A model generated the notes under the pieces. That model was not told where the DNA came from and did no database searches. It was given only the letters and a program-made list of their open reading frames with translations. Positions 22,133 through 31,812 of a stretch of 64,000 nucleotides of DNA are shown piece by piece (within the stretch, counting starts at the first letter, position 1; the number at the start of each line of letters is the position of its first letter). The stretch is from Paraconiothyrium sp. Pb-2020 (lineage: Eukaryota; Ascomycota; Dothideomycetes; Pleosporales; Didymosphaeriaceae). The translations under genes and the position numbers were made by a program. The stretch covers positions 4,792,905 to 4,856,904 of the forward strand of contig JAJUBI010000005.1 of assembly GCA_022419385.1 (NCBI GenBank). The letters are read 5' to 3'.

Positions 22133-23617
22133 AGTAGGAGGGGCAAAGCAGTCCAAAGAACCCGACCATAATACCTTCAGCACCGGCAACGCGGTTCACA
22201 CACATGCCAAGGCACTTGCTTATTACAGATAGCTTCTCAGAACACCAGCCAAGTAATTTATGGTTGTCCACGGGTTTATCTGGCATTCCTGTCGTCGAAA
22301 TGCGACGCCGATGCTCCACTTCCTTCCGCTTGGGGTGCTTGCGCAGTTCTCGCAGGGTTGTACACCCCATGGCTAGTAGCCTGTGGCTAGAAGTTCCGCT
22401 TGGATGGAGATTGTTGGGACTGAAGGTAAACATGGTACTATGTAGACAGCGCTATGTGCGATCTCGCTATGCATAAGCGTTAGCGAAGAGCAGCCAAATT
22501 GACGTTGCCGAACATCTTCATCATGCTTGAAGCTGCTGGCGATTCTATCCCAAACCATTGTTACAAGTACTACCGACGACCTCAAGGAGTTTCCTAGAAC
22601 TACCTGGGGTAAACACGATGTTGAAGCTTCGGAAAATCTCTAATTTGCCGGCTGATGTTCTTGCGAATCTCGCAGGCTCTCCCAAGATTATCGCACAGCG
22701 TAGCTAGATATGCGTGTTTAAGTCATTCACTAGAGGTATGACAACCTCTGGTCTTAGTCTTCTATTGCTTATAGTCGACTAGCTGGCTGACATTTACCTA
22801 TGTTAGGTTCGCAATATGCTGTTCTCTGGCTGAACTCAAAGTTTGACCAAAGGGCGCGCAAGTTACCTTCACTCCGACAAGCTAATGACCGCAGCAAGCC
22901 GCCAATGCCGAGGCGGTATTTGTCGCTTTACTCAGGTTCAAACGAATGATAAACCGCCTCGACCACTCCATGCAACCATTCGGATACTCGGAGCACGATC
23001 TGAGGTCGCATTTCGGAGAAAGGTACGTAACGGCAACCTTGAAGTGCAGGAAACGACTCTGACTATGCTTCTTGCGGTTAAGGCAATAATCAAATAAAGC
23101 TTTCAACGACACACGAAATCCACATGGCAAAGACAAAATTGCTAAGAGTTTTCGCCCACTCAAGCTAACCGATAGCGTCGCCGTTGCGCGCGTCACGCCA
23201 ACCGCTTCGAGCTAGCACAGACCTCCATCAGGAAAGGCTGCCGCGATACATCGCAAGGCTTTGCATGCCTGGTCCACGCCCAAGCTTCTCGAAGCCTTCG
23301 TGTTACAGCATCGGATGCATCGTGAACGCGAAGTGAGGCCGACCGCAAAGACGCTCAGACTCGGTCTCGGCAATCTACTCCACGTGCAGAGATAGGGAGA
23401 TGATTTGTGTCAATTCCATTACTCCGGGCAGCTTGCGGGGAAATGTTCCTGCATATATGTACCCGCGGGGCACCTAGAAGGATCTACCGGAAGGTCGACA
23501 GAATCTTGTCATTGAGTTTGCTTTAAAGATTGTTGGGTGGATCTTGAATCCGCTAACGGGCCCTCGACCATAGTCAACACACACACATTTCGATTTTTAC
23601 TCAACCTCTTCGTCAAA
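22133..23617. other. Intergenic, 1.5 kb, no supported gene
   Basis: Lies between the divergent factor relic and the amino-acid permease. A minus-strand stretch around 22620-22730 (CDNLGRACEIRKNISRQIRDF in translation) has a protein-like look but is short and flanked by stops. A possible remnant only. Confidence 0.45.
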
Positions 23618-25027
23618 ATGGCAGACGTAATCACCAACACCGGTGCGCAGCAACACAAGGACCGCAAAGGCAACTACGCAAATTCAGACGAAATGGCCGA
23701 TAATACCATCTTTGGCGAAGTAACCGATTCCCAGCGCATCAAGCAGATCGCTGCTGCTGGAGATGCTCACTTTCACCGCCTTGGATGGAAACGCCTCGCG
23801 GTCGTCACTATCGTCGAAGCGATCGCTCTCGGTGCGCTCAGCCTGCCTCAAGCATATGCAACACTCGGCATGTTTCCCGGCGTCTTCCTCACAGTCACTC
23901 TCGGCTGCGTTTCAATTTTCACCAGTTACCTCGTGGGCCAGGTCAAGCTGAAGTACCCAGAAGTGGCGTCATATGCGGACGCAGGACGACTCTTGCTTGG
24001 TCGTGTTGGCTATGAAATCTTTGGAGCGGCGCTTGTCCTGGAATTGGTCATGGTCGTCGGTTCGCACGCACTGACCGGAAGCATCGCATTGATCAATTTA
24101 AACGGTGGACATGTCTGCTCAATCGTCTTCTCCGCGATCTCCGCTATCATACTATTGATCCTCGCGATTCCACCATCGTTTTCGGAAGTGGCAATCCTGG
24201 GCTATATCGATTTCGCATCCATTGTCATCGCTATCGGCATCACGATTATAGCAACGGGCATTCAAGCCAGCGATTCTACTGGCGGCCTATCCTCTGTTGA
24301 CTGGTCTGCCTGGCCCAAGGAGGATCTGAAATTTTCAGAAGCGTTTGTTGCTGTCAGCAATATCATCTTCGCATTCAGCTTCGCGATTGGTCAATTCTCC
24401 TTCATGGACGAGATGCACACTCCGGAAGAATACATGAAGAGTATCTGGGCATCTGGTACGATTCAGATTACCATCTACACCTTGACGGGCGCCCTATGCT
24501 ACGCCTTCATTGGTAAAGATGTGCAGTCGCCTGCTCTTCTTTCTGCTGGCCCTTTGATCTCGAAAATCGCCTTTGGTTTTGCTTTGCCCGTTATCTTCAT
24601 CTCAGGATCCATCAATACCACTGTCGCACTTCGTTATATTCACAGTCGCATGTTCAAAAACTCCGTTTTGCGCTATATCAACACTTTCGCCGGATGGACC
24701 TCCTGGATTGTTCTTGTCATCGTTTTCACCATCATCGCATGGATCATTGCCGAAGCCATTCCCATTTTCTCCGATCTGCTCTCCCTTGCGTCTGCGCTCT
24801 TTGTGTCTGGATTCTCGTTCTGGATCCCGGCCGTTATGTGGTTCTGCCTACTGAAGCAGGGCAGCTGGTACGCCAAGGAAAATCTGGTCACGAGTGCAGC
24901 ATGCTTGTTGGCGTTTGTGATTGGTATTGTCACGCTCGGCGCGGGAAGCTATGCGACAATTGCGGATATCATCAATCTTACGAGCACGGGAACAGCGCAT
25001 AGCCCATTTACTTGCCGCTCGAGCTAG
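23618..25027 (+). CDS. AAAP-family amino-acid permease (Aa_trans, fungal MTR-like)
   Basis: An intronless 469-residue membrane protein. I start at ATG 23618, which has a strong CAAAATGGC context; the open frame upstream has no ATG. A hydrophilic N-terminus of about 70 residues is followed by about eleven hydrophobic segments. The first, VVTIVEAIALGALSLPQAYATLG, carries the glycine- and proline-broken helix typical of AAAP transporters. Other family blocks are LILAIPPSFSEVAILGYIDF, NIIFAFSFAIGQFSFMDEM, RYIHSRMFKNS and the terminal HSPFTC. Family members import neutral or aromatic amino acids across the plasma membrane by proton symport. It borders the biosynthetic cluster and could supply the NRPS amino acid, but nothing in the sequence proves this. 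No break is seen. Confidence 0.88.
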   Translation: MADVITNTGAQQHKDRKGNYANSDEMADNTIFGEVTDSQRIKQIAAAGDAHFHRLGWKRLAVVTIVEAIALGALSLPQAYATLGMFPGVFLTVTLGCVSIFTSYLVGQVKLKYPEVASYADAGRLLLGRVGYEIFGAALVLELVMVVGSHALTGSIALINLNGGHVCSIVFSAISAIILLILAIPPSFSEVAILGYIDFASIVIAIGITIIATGIQASDSTGGLSSVDWSAWPKEDLKFSEAFVAVSNIIFAFSFAIGQFSFMDEMHTPEEYMKSIWASGTIQITIYTLTGALCYAFIGKDVQSPALLSAGPLISKIAFGFALPVIFISGSINTTVALRYIHSRMFKNSVLRYINTFAGWTSWIVLVIVFTIIAWIIAEAIPIFSDLLSLASALFVSGFSFWIPAVMWFCLLKQGSWYAKENLVTSAACLLAFVIGIVTLGAGSYATIADIINLTSTGTAHSPFTCRSS

Positions 25028-25489
25028 TTCCTCAAGAGTCTAAGTGTATATTATCAATTCATAGTATGGTTCAAACCTTTCATCACGACGCCATTGCATT
25101 GTGAACTCGCCTACTTCCATTGCGTAACGACTAGCTCGCTGCAACAATACCTGCCTTAGATCGCAACAACGTCAGCCAAACTCACGGAACTTAGACCTTA
25201 CCTAACTCTTGTCTTCTCTCCTGTCCAAACCAGTACCTGCGAAGCAATCATTTAGTTTTAATACCTCATCACATAAATGCAGGTATTCAGCTGATGGCGA
25301 GGCTCCCAGCTCTAGTGACGTTTGTGAATGCATTAATACACCGTAACCGCTAGTCATGTCTAAAAAAGGAGTCGTGTATGACTCGTGTAAACCACAATAA
25401 CCGAGCGAGCTAGAGATCCACAAATTGTGTTTCACTCGTGAAGTTTAGAATTCTTAAAACATTGAAGTATATTGTCTCAAGCTGTCCAG
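25028..25489. other. Intergenic between convergent genes
   Basis: About 460 bp between the permease stop and the factor fragment. No gene seen. Confidence 0.6.
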
Positions 25490-26173
25490 TTACACGAGTA
25501 TGATTCTCCACCCTTTTTGAATCATGACATCCATCCAGAAGTTGTCCTGATAAGTACGATCTGTTTCCCAGGTATCATGGACCAACTCTTCCGCCTGCTC
25601 AACACTTCTATAAGGCAGTATATCTTGCACTGCAGCTAATCGGCGGCTTACTGTGTTTCTAGCTTGCTATATGACATTTGCAATATCCTCGTGGCCCATC
25701 TCATCCTCTTCTTCATCCGGCGGTAGGCCCAAAATTGCCTCATCCGACAGCCAGCCACCGCCCTCAAGACAAGGCCGTGTGAAGTCCTCAATTGAGCGAA
25801 ATGGACCTTCATCTACCCATGAGTCGCACAAGGACTGCAGAACTCGGGGGTATGTATGGCGGTTTTCAGAGGAAGCAATGCTGTGGCGCGGAGGATAGCA
25901 GAGTTCACCGGCAATGATGACCAGAACAATCTGCTCGATGCTTCTCGTTCTTGAGTTAGGGCTGTTGCGCTCAAGGTTACTGAGGATATGGAGTGCAAGT
26001 GCACGTAGCCATTCGTCTAACGCGTCTTGGCTTCTTAAGTCCCTTCGCCGGTTGCGTAACAGATCCTGGAAACAGCGGTACAAAATTGAAAGGCCTGACA
26101 GTCGATATGCTTCAGCCATGTTGCGTAAGTAGTGAATAGATGTGTTTGTATCATCTACCTCCGGCAGATCCAT
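25490..26173 (-). pseudogene. C-terminal fragment of a fungal transcription factor (Fungal_trans_2-like) with one internal TAG
   Basis: From ATG 26173 the frame runs 168 codons (EAYRLSGLSILYRCFQDLL; a middle block near EQIVLVIIAGELCY; EDEMGHEDIANVI) to TAG at 25667-25669. It then continues in the same frame for another ~58 codons (QDILPYRSVEQAEELVHDTW ... NFWMDVMIQKGWRIILV) to TAA at 25490. The second part is the usual C-terminus of this factor class (conserved W, then WMDVM and GWR), so the TAG interrupts one protein; CAG to TAG, a RIP-type change, is the simplest origin. No zinc cluster or N-terminal half is present before the next gene begins about 60 bp upstream, so the copy is also 5'-truncated. 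Confidence 0.65.
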
Positions 26174-26232
26174 GGGTTGTGGGCGACAATACCCCTAAAG
26201 ACGCGTATTTTTACATTACCCAGAACAAAGTA

Positions 26233-27599
26233 TCAGTGTAATAGCCTAATAATACTAAATGGTAGAAAAGGACTCTTAGGCCCTCTAATGATATCAGGGT
26301 AGAGCCAAGCTGGAGTAGTCCATACTAGAAAACCCCCAACCCATATATAACCGAACACGCGCTGGATAGTGAAAGGGATAAAACCCCGCGCAAAATAGCG
26401 ATCCCAAAACACTGCTATGAAAATATCCTCCACCATAATTCCCGTAGCTTGTGTGCAGAAGAAACGCACCGACCCACCATAACGCAAACCAAGACCTGTC
26501 GCAAGCTCGGCAAAAGCATGCATCAAGCCCGAGATGAGGAACGCAAGAAAAAGTTTTGTGTACCGGGCCAAGGTTCCCGGTGGCAGTTGGAGGACTTCAT
26601 GGCTCATGAATGACGCTGGTTGGTAAAGAGCATCGCGAAGTGACTGGTGCCAGAATTTTCTACATTGTCAGCGATAACATGATTTGGCAAGGGAGTGGGA
26701 GCATACCCCCAAAAATGCCTCAGAGTCGTTGGATCACTCAGCGATCCGAAAAGTGGTCTCCAACCTCTGACGTCGCTCAAATCGAAGCCCACAGCTAACA
26801 CTGCTGCAAAGCTAAAGAGCCCTTGCAGGATTGCAAACATGTTACACCAGTACAATATCGACCCTATGATTCTGACAGCTATCTCTTCTCCAGAGACCTC
26901 ACCCAGCCGAGACAGGAGACGGACCCGTTGAGCAGAGAACAGCTCGGTCAGATTTGGCGGAGGTGGCAGTTGAGAGGAAAGATCTATGACAAATATACAG
27001 ACGGCAGCCTGAATGGCATGTTGCAGAAGGAACTTAGACTTCGATGAAGCTCTCCCATTCCGATATTGGGGGGTGTTTTTGACCTCGCACGGTGTATTGA
27101 CCTTTCTGAATGAAAAGGTACTGAGGAACCCGAAGTAGAATCGTTGTATCAGAGTAGAAAGTTGGTCATGTCTTAGTGTGTTGCCGCTCGGATTCTGATT
27201 AAGAGCCATTGCCGACCTTTTCTCAAAACCCCAATGTCTGAGAAGGCCCAGGTCGAGGTATTGGAGAGCAACTCCGTTGGCGAAACCGGAGAGTGGACAC
27301 AACCAAAAGTGGCGCAGATGCTCACTGCCACTAGTAATAATGGCATACGGGAAAAATATGACCAGAGGGAATAGAAGGAGCCGGCGGTTGGAGTGTGGAT
27401 GAACGAACCCGATCGCGAAGCTGATGATCACAACCTGAAATATAAGATAGAGAAGTGGGTGAAGAGAGGTGTTCAGCAAGCGTAATACGGGTTGCCCGTG
27501 CCAGGCGGCAAAGGGCACACTGTAGAAGCTTTCGGCGCCCATGAATTTTGACGACATTCCGAGAAGATCTATTGAGTGGAAGCGAACTGCGAGGTACAT
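26233..27599 (-). CDS. MBOAT / wax-synthase-like acyltransferase (secondary-metabolite O-acyltransferase candidate)
   Basis: Two exons, 26707-27599 and 26233-26659, with a 47-bp intron (GTATGC ... TGACAATGTAG) that restores the family block FWG-KFWHQSLRDALYQPASF. The product is 439 residues with several membrane segments (LYLIFQVVIISFAIGFV, LLLFPLVIFFPYAIIT, YTKLFLAFLISGLMHA, VFGYIWVGGFLVWTTPAW). Signature elements are GWRPLFGSLSDPTTLRHFWG, FWHQ and the SGLMHA histidine. Fungal members are ER-membrane acetyltransferases that O-acetylate terpenoid and polyketide products; the substrate here is unknown. ATG 27599 follows a plausible acceptor (TTTCAG), and later ATGs at codons 15 and 20 are possible, so a further 5' exon cannot be excluded. 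It is the left-most intact gene I assign to the putative cluster. Confidence 0.78.
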
Positions 27600-28553
27600 G
27601 ATCTGAAATCCTCAGTTTATCAAGCAAACTCTGCTGGGCCCATATGAAGGGGCAAACGGCAATGCTAGAAAACTGTCTAGAGCAATGCTCCATCACGTTC
27701 AAGGCTCCCTTGCACATTGCAAAGATATCTTGCCTTTGGGAGGCACGCTGGGGCCAAAGGTAGTCCCCGAGGAATGATAGCCAAATGCTTTCGTCCCGGA
27801 GGTCTTACCGGGACTCGTTGTTATTAAAACCCACATAATGCATCTATATACAGCCCCAAGTGCAGGTCTGAACAGGGCCAACACTTCACTGAATGAAACT
27901 CAAGTGATATCAAGCACATCTCGCTTGTATGAGGGACACGCAGTCGGGAAGACTCCGAGGGCGTGATCAACGCAGTCACCTCAATGATCACGCCTGTTTC
28001 TTCCTTGCTGCAGGGATTGGGCTGCGATATGCGATATTTTTGGGGTCCAATATTTGCGCGTTGATCCGCCAAGCAACAGGAAACATGGCTCTTGGAGGGC
28101 TAAGAAGGTCCCCCGGCGGCTGAAATCTGTACCACTTGCCTTTACCAGCAGATATAAACAAATGGATGGGGGCTTGAGCTCCGGAGAAGGGTGGGGTGGT
28201 TTTTTAGCCGTCCTTACCAGATTGGTCCGCCGAAAGACGGGGGGGCACAGTTCGAATGTTGTGGAACGTAAGCGCCCACCGCACGACACATGCAAGCGAG
28301 CACCCGCAAATTTTGGTTGACAGGTTCGGATTCCGAGAATCTAATAGTGTTCGAGCATGTAGATGCAGGCAATCTATGACAACAGCGCTCCATGCTCGCG
28401 CAGTATCGCGACCTATCGGTCGGTGCGACATATGTGCGCAGGATTACGGGCCGTTCCATGAAAAATACCGGCCGCCTCAAAACAGATCTCCCACCTACTC
28501 CGCAACCTTGAAAACACAATTGTTTCCTTCCTATAGGGCACTAGGCAACGATC
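27600..28553. promoter_or_regulatory. Divergent intergenic region, MBOAT and rhodopsin-like genes
   Basis: About 950 bp between two divergent start codons. Short frames on both strands have no recognisable domain. No confident TATA element or shared motif was seen. Confidence 0.45.
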
Positions 28554-29841
28554 ATGTCCTACACCACCACGCCGTATGACCAGCTCATACCTCCGCCATT
28601 GGAGATAAACAACGCATATAGAGATGATTCGGTGGCTATTGCCATCATTGTCACCGGCATCGTCGCTTCTCTTACGGTTGTCGCTCGGCTAGGTCAAAGG
28701 TTCGCTTCGAGAAGTGTGGGAGCCGACGACTATGCGATTATCCCGGCTGTGGTAAGGTGTTACCCCTTCACACGTGGAATGTATCCTGAATGCACTAGAT
28801 ACTCTACATTGGTTGGACGGCGATGGCTGCATATTTCAACTTCCACTCCGGGATTGGTAAACCCATTGGTGACATAACATACGGCGAGTTCATCATCTTC
28901 TTCAAGGGGGTGTTCGTTGCTTCCTGGGTCTATCCAGCGATGTCGGCATCAATCAGAATATCCATTCTGTTATTCTACCGTCGACTCTTCGCCAAGGCCG
29001 ACAACAAGTACAGGTTGATCATCTGGGCACTTGTGATACTCCAGGGCGTCTACGTTGTCATCTTCGAGATTCTTCCCAGCTTTTCGTGTCATCCAATTCA
29101 GGATGGATGGGAGCCGCTGAAGCGATATACCTCCTGTACAATGCTTTACATCAATGCGACAGAGGCTCTGTACAGTGTCAGCCTGGCTTTCGACGTCATT
29201 TTGCTTGTGTTTCCGATCGCCATCGTATGGGGCCTTCATCTGCCTATAAAAAGGCGTATCTCCGCAAGTGTTATTTTCATACTTGGAGCTTGGTGGGCAC
29301 CCTAGATACGGACCAGTTTCGTTGGTACACGGCTAACGCGTGTCCAAGCGCCCCAATTGCTGCAGCCTACAAACTCGCTGTCTTCATTCAACAGTCCGAG
29401 GATTTTTCCTCTACTGACCCACATTGTAAGTGCCTAGGTATACAAGACTCCTGCTTCGCGTCTCCCGACTGATATGCTGCAGGGTTTGACTATCAAGCCT
29501 CATATTACATCCCGCCGCAATACAACCAGTACGGGAAGCAATTTTGGATCCCAACACAAGTCGAGCCAACCGTCGCACTGATTGGGACATCAGTCCCGGC
29601 CATGCTACGCATAGGCTCAGCAGTGTCTCTACAATTTTCAAAAATTCGCAGTGCTGTTGCAAGCTCGCTAAGATTGAATGGATCAAACGGTACCCAGCAC
29701 AGTGAACCACGGGGACACACTGAAAATGATCTGCGTCAGAGGCTACCGCCTTTGGCGGAGAACAAATTCCAGGTTGTCAGTGAGTCGGATGTTGAGCTTC
29801 GACTGATCGACTCCCACACTAGCAGAGGTCCTGGTCTGTAA
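28554..29841 (+). CDS. Rhodopsin-like (PTH11/SAT4-type) integral membrane protein
   Basis: Four exons, 28554-28751, 28799-29292, 29349-29425 and 29483-29841, with introns of 47-57 bp, giving 375 residues. The first helix is AIAIIVTGIVASLTVVARLGQRF, followed by the family's GADDYAII motif. Then come GEFIIFFKGVFVASWVYPA, SIRISILLFYRRLFA and QGVYVVIFEILPSFSCHPI. Later blocks are INATEALYSVSLAFDVILLVFPI, KRRISASVIFILGA and DPHWFDY. This is the order of the fungal rhodopsin-domain family, which includes PTH11-like receptors and proteins of unknown role often found in metabolite clusters (SAT4-like). A hydrophilic 110-residue tail follows. The third intron donor (GTGGGC) is non-standard but needed for the family motif. 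Function in the cluster is unknown. Confidence 0.78.
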
Positions 29842-30680
29842 GCTACATCGATGATGCTGTGTTAGAATATGACCGCATACGACTGGAGTGAGATTGCTCC
29901 ACTGGGAATTGATTGCATGCGTCACAGGCTTTTTGGTGATGTTCCATGGGAGATTTCATACCTGCTGGGTTCATTTCGAAAAACGCGTGTCCTTTCCAGG
30001 CAGCCAATAATATAGTGCAATTACTTTCGATCATTTATGTGTCGCATCATCAAGAATACCATGGACTTTACGGACGTTGAATAGGTGTTGTTGCTGTACG
30101 ACTCAGAGGTACCGTAGAAACTTGCAGATACCCGACGTGCTAACACAGACCTGAGCAAATCCACTCACGATGCACAGCAATAAAAGTGGGACTCACAGCC
30201 TCATACTGGCCAATACTACTTTGATTCGTCCGGTATCTGCAAGTTTCTTCGGTAGCTAGAGTTCTCATCTATTTTCACCGCTCGGGTATGATTGGACCTG
30301 AAGATTCCGACGCAGCAACACGTTCATTTAACCGGTGAAGATTCATTTGTGCTACCTCACAGCATCCCATCTCGCTGGTAGCGCTCTGAGTTCGATAGGC
30401 TCCCAGCCCAAATCACAAGGGCAGGTAGTAGGCAGCATCCTGTCGCGTGCATCTGCTGTGTTTCGGTCGTGGTGCCGCTACCTTTCGGGCACGGTCGCTT
30501 ATTAGTCACATGACTCTGCCGCAATTATTAATTGATGCACGTGACTAGAGAGCGAGCCGTGCCTCAAACAGTAGGCCCGCACCTTTCAGTCAGCAAACTG
30601 CCAACATTCTAGCACCCATCACCGACTTTGCAACTTTGTTAAATACCGGGTATCCCTCGGATATCTAGTCGACTCTAGTC
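29842..30680. promoter_or_regulatory. Promoter region of the SDR gene with a shared cluster motif
   Basis: About 840 bp. It contains a 145-bp element with 28-bp inverted ends (listed separately) and, at 30529-30544, TAATTGATGCACGTGA. The latter differs in one base from a site in the MFS/PKS-NRPS promoter and overlaps a CACGTG core. Confidence 0.5.
30110..30254. mobile_element. 145-bp element with 28-bp inverted repeats (MITE-like)
   Basis: The left arm 30110-30137 (TACCGTAGAAACTTGCAGAT...) and right arm 30227-30254 (...ATCTGCAAGTTTCTTCGGTA) are reverse complements with two mismatches over 28 bases, around an 89-bp non-repetitive centre. The ends are TACCG/CGGTA. No clear target-site duplication was seen, so it could also be a plain hairpin. 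Confidence 0.5.
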
Positions 30681-31705
30681 ATGGTGGAATTTTCCGAAAT
30701 CCGCAGGAGCAACGCACGCTACGCGGCACAAGACCATCACGGCCTTGTGTGCGTATTTGCTGGAGCCACTGCGGGCATCGGTGCTGCAACCTTGAGAGAG
30801 ATGGTCGGCCTGTTGCGCTCATCGACCTTCTACGTCCTAGGACGCGATCCCCATCGTTACCAAGATAAGCTCAACGAGCTGAAGAGCATCAACTCTACAA
30901 ACAACATTGTCTTTGTTGAGACCCAGATTTCCCTAATCTCTGGAATTGACAAGGCTTGCACATTCATTCGCGGAGATGCTGAGAAGATCGACATGATTTG
31001 CGTAAGCCCCGGTGGAATGCCATTCCAGGGCGCAGTCTGTAAGTGCCATCAGCTGCCTGTATCTCTCCCGCATAGCTCATAGAGGGAATAGACACAGAAG
31101 AGGGCCTCGAGTCTTGCTTCGCGGTTTCATATTACTCTCGTCTGCGGCTCACCTCCAATTTGTTACCTCTCCTTCACAAAGCCTCGCAGCCGCGGGTTCT
31201 CTCTATCCTTAATGGTACCAAAGAGAAGAAGATCGATGAAGAAGACATTGGGCTTGAGAGGAAATGGGGCATTGTTGCAGTCGTTAATCATACTACCATA
31301 TTCACGAGCCTGGCCTTCGATCATCTCGCCTCCAACGACAGTCAGAAGCACATCACATTCCTCCATGTTACCCCGGGTTTCGTTTCCACGGATACCCCTC
31401 GCACTGCTTACCCTTCGAAAGCCGATGGATTGGCCTGGTGGGCCCTCATCTCGTTTGTTCAGGTTGTGTCAGGGTGGATCATAAAGTATTGTGGCATGGC
31501 AGCAAAGGAATCTGGCGAGAGGCATGCATACGAGTTAACGAGCGACAAATTCGTCCCTGGCTCTTGGCGGGTCAACCATCTCAACGAAGTTGTACCCGAC
31601 AATCAGGTACTTGATCAATACCGGGGGGATGGTTGGGGTGACAAGATCTGGGAGTTCACAATCAGCGTATGGGAGAAGGCCCTAGCGAAGGGTGTTGGAT
31701 CATGA
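30681..31705 (+). CDS. Short-chain dehydrogenase/reductase (SDR), cluster tailoring candidate
   Basis: Two exons, 30681-31038 and 31092-31705, with a 53-bp intron (GTAAGT ... GGAATAG), giving 323 residues. The Rossmann glycine motif is VCVFAGATAGIGAATLREM. A later block is MICVSPGGMPFQGAVY, in the place of the NNAG segment, and after the splice EGLESCFAVSYYSRLRLTSNLLPLL. The usual YxxxK catalytic pair reads YYSRLRL here, with no lysine at the expected place. That is known in a fungal SDR subgroup, so activity as an oxidoreductase is plausible but not certain. A long C-terminal extension (FVQVVSGWIIKYCG) is hydrophobic. It lies between the rhodopsin-like gene and the P450 pair, and its promoter shares a 16-bp motif with the PKS-NRPS. 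Confidence 0.78.
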
Positions 31706-31812
31706 ATAGCGTCGAGATGCGACCTGAGCTTTGTCTTCGGCTCGAGGAATGTTTGGGAAGTGTTTCATGAAGAGAAACTGACCATCAATTTGAGGTGTCA
31801 AAATGGGAATCT

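Noticed and set aside
23537..23617. 27-codon N-terminal extension of the amino-acid permease
   Set aside because: The frame starts at TTG, not ATG, and the ATG at 23618 has a good context and fits the family start.
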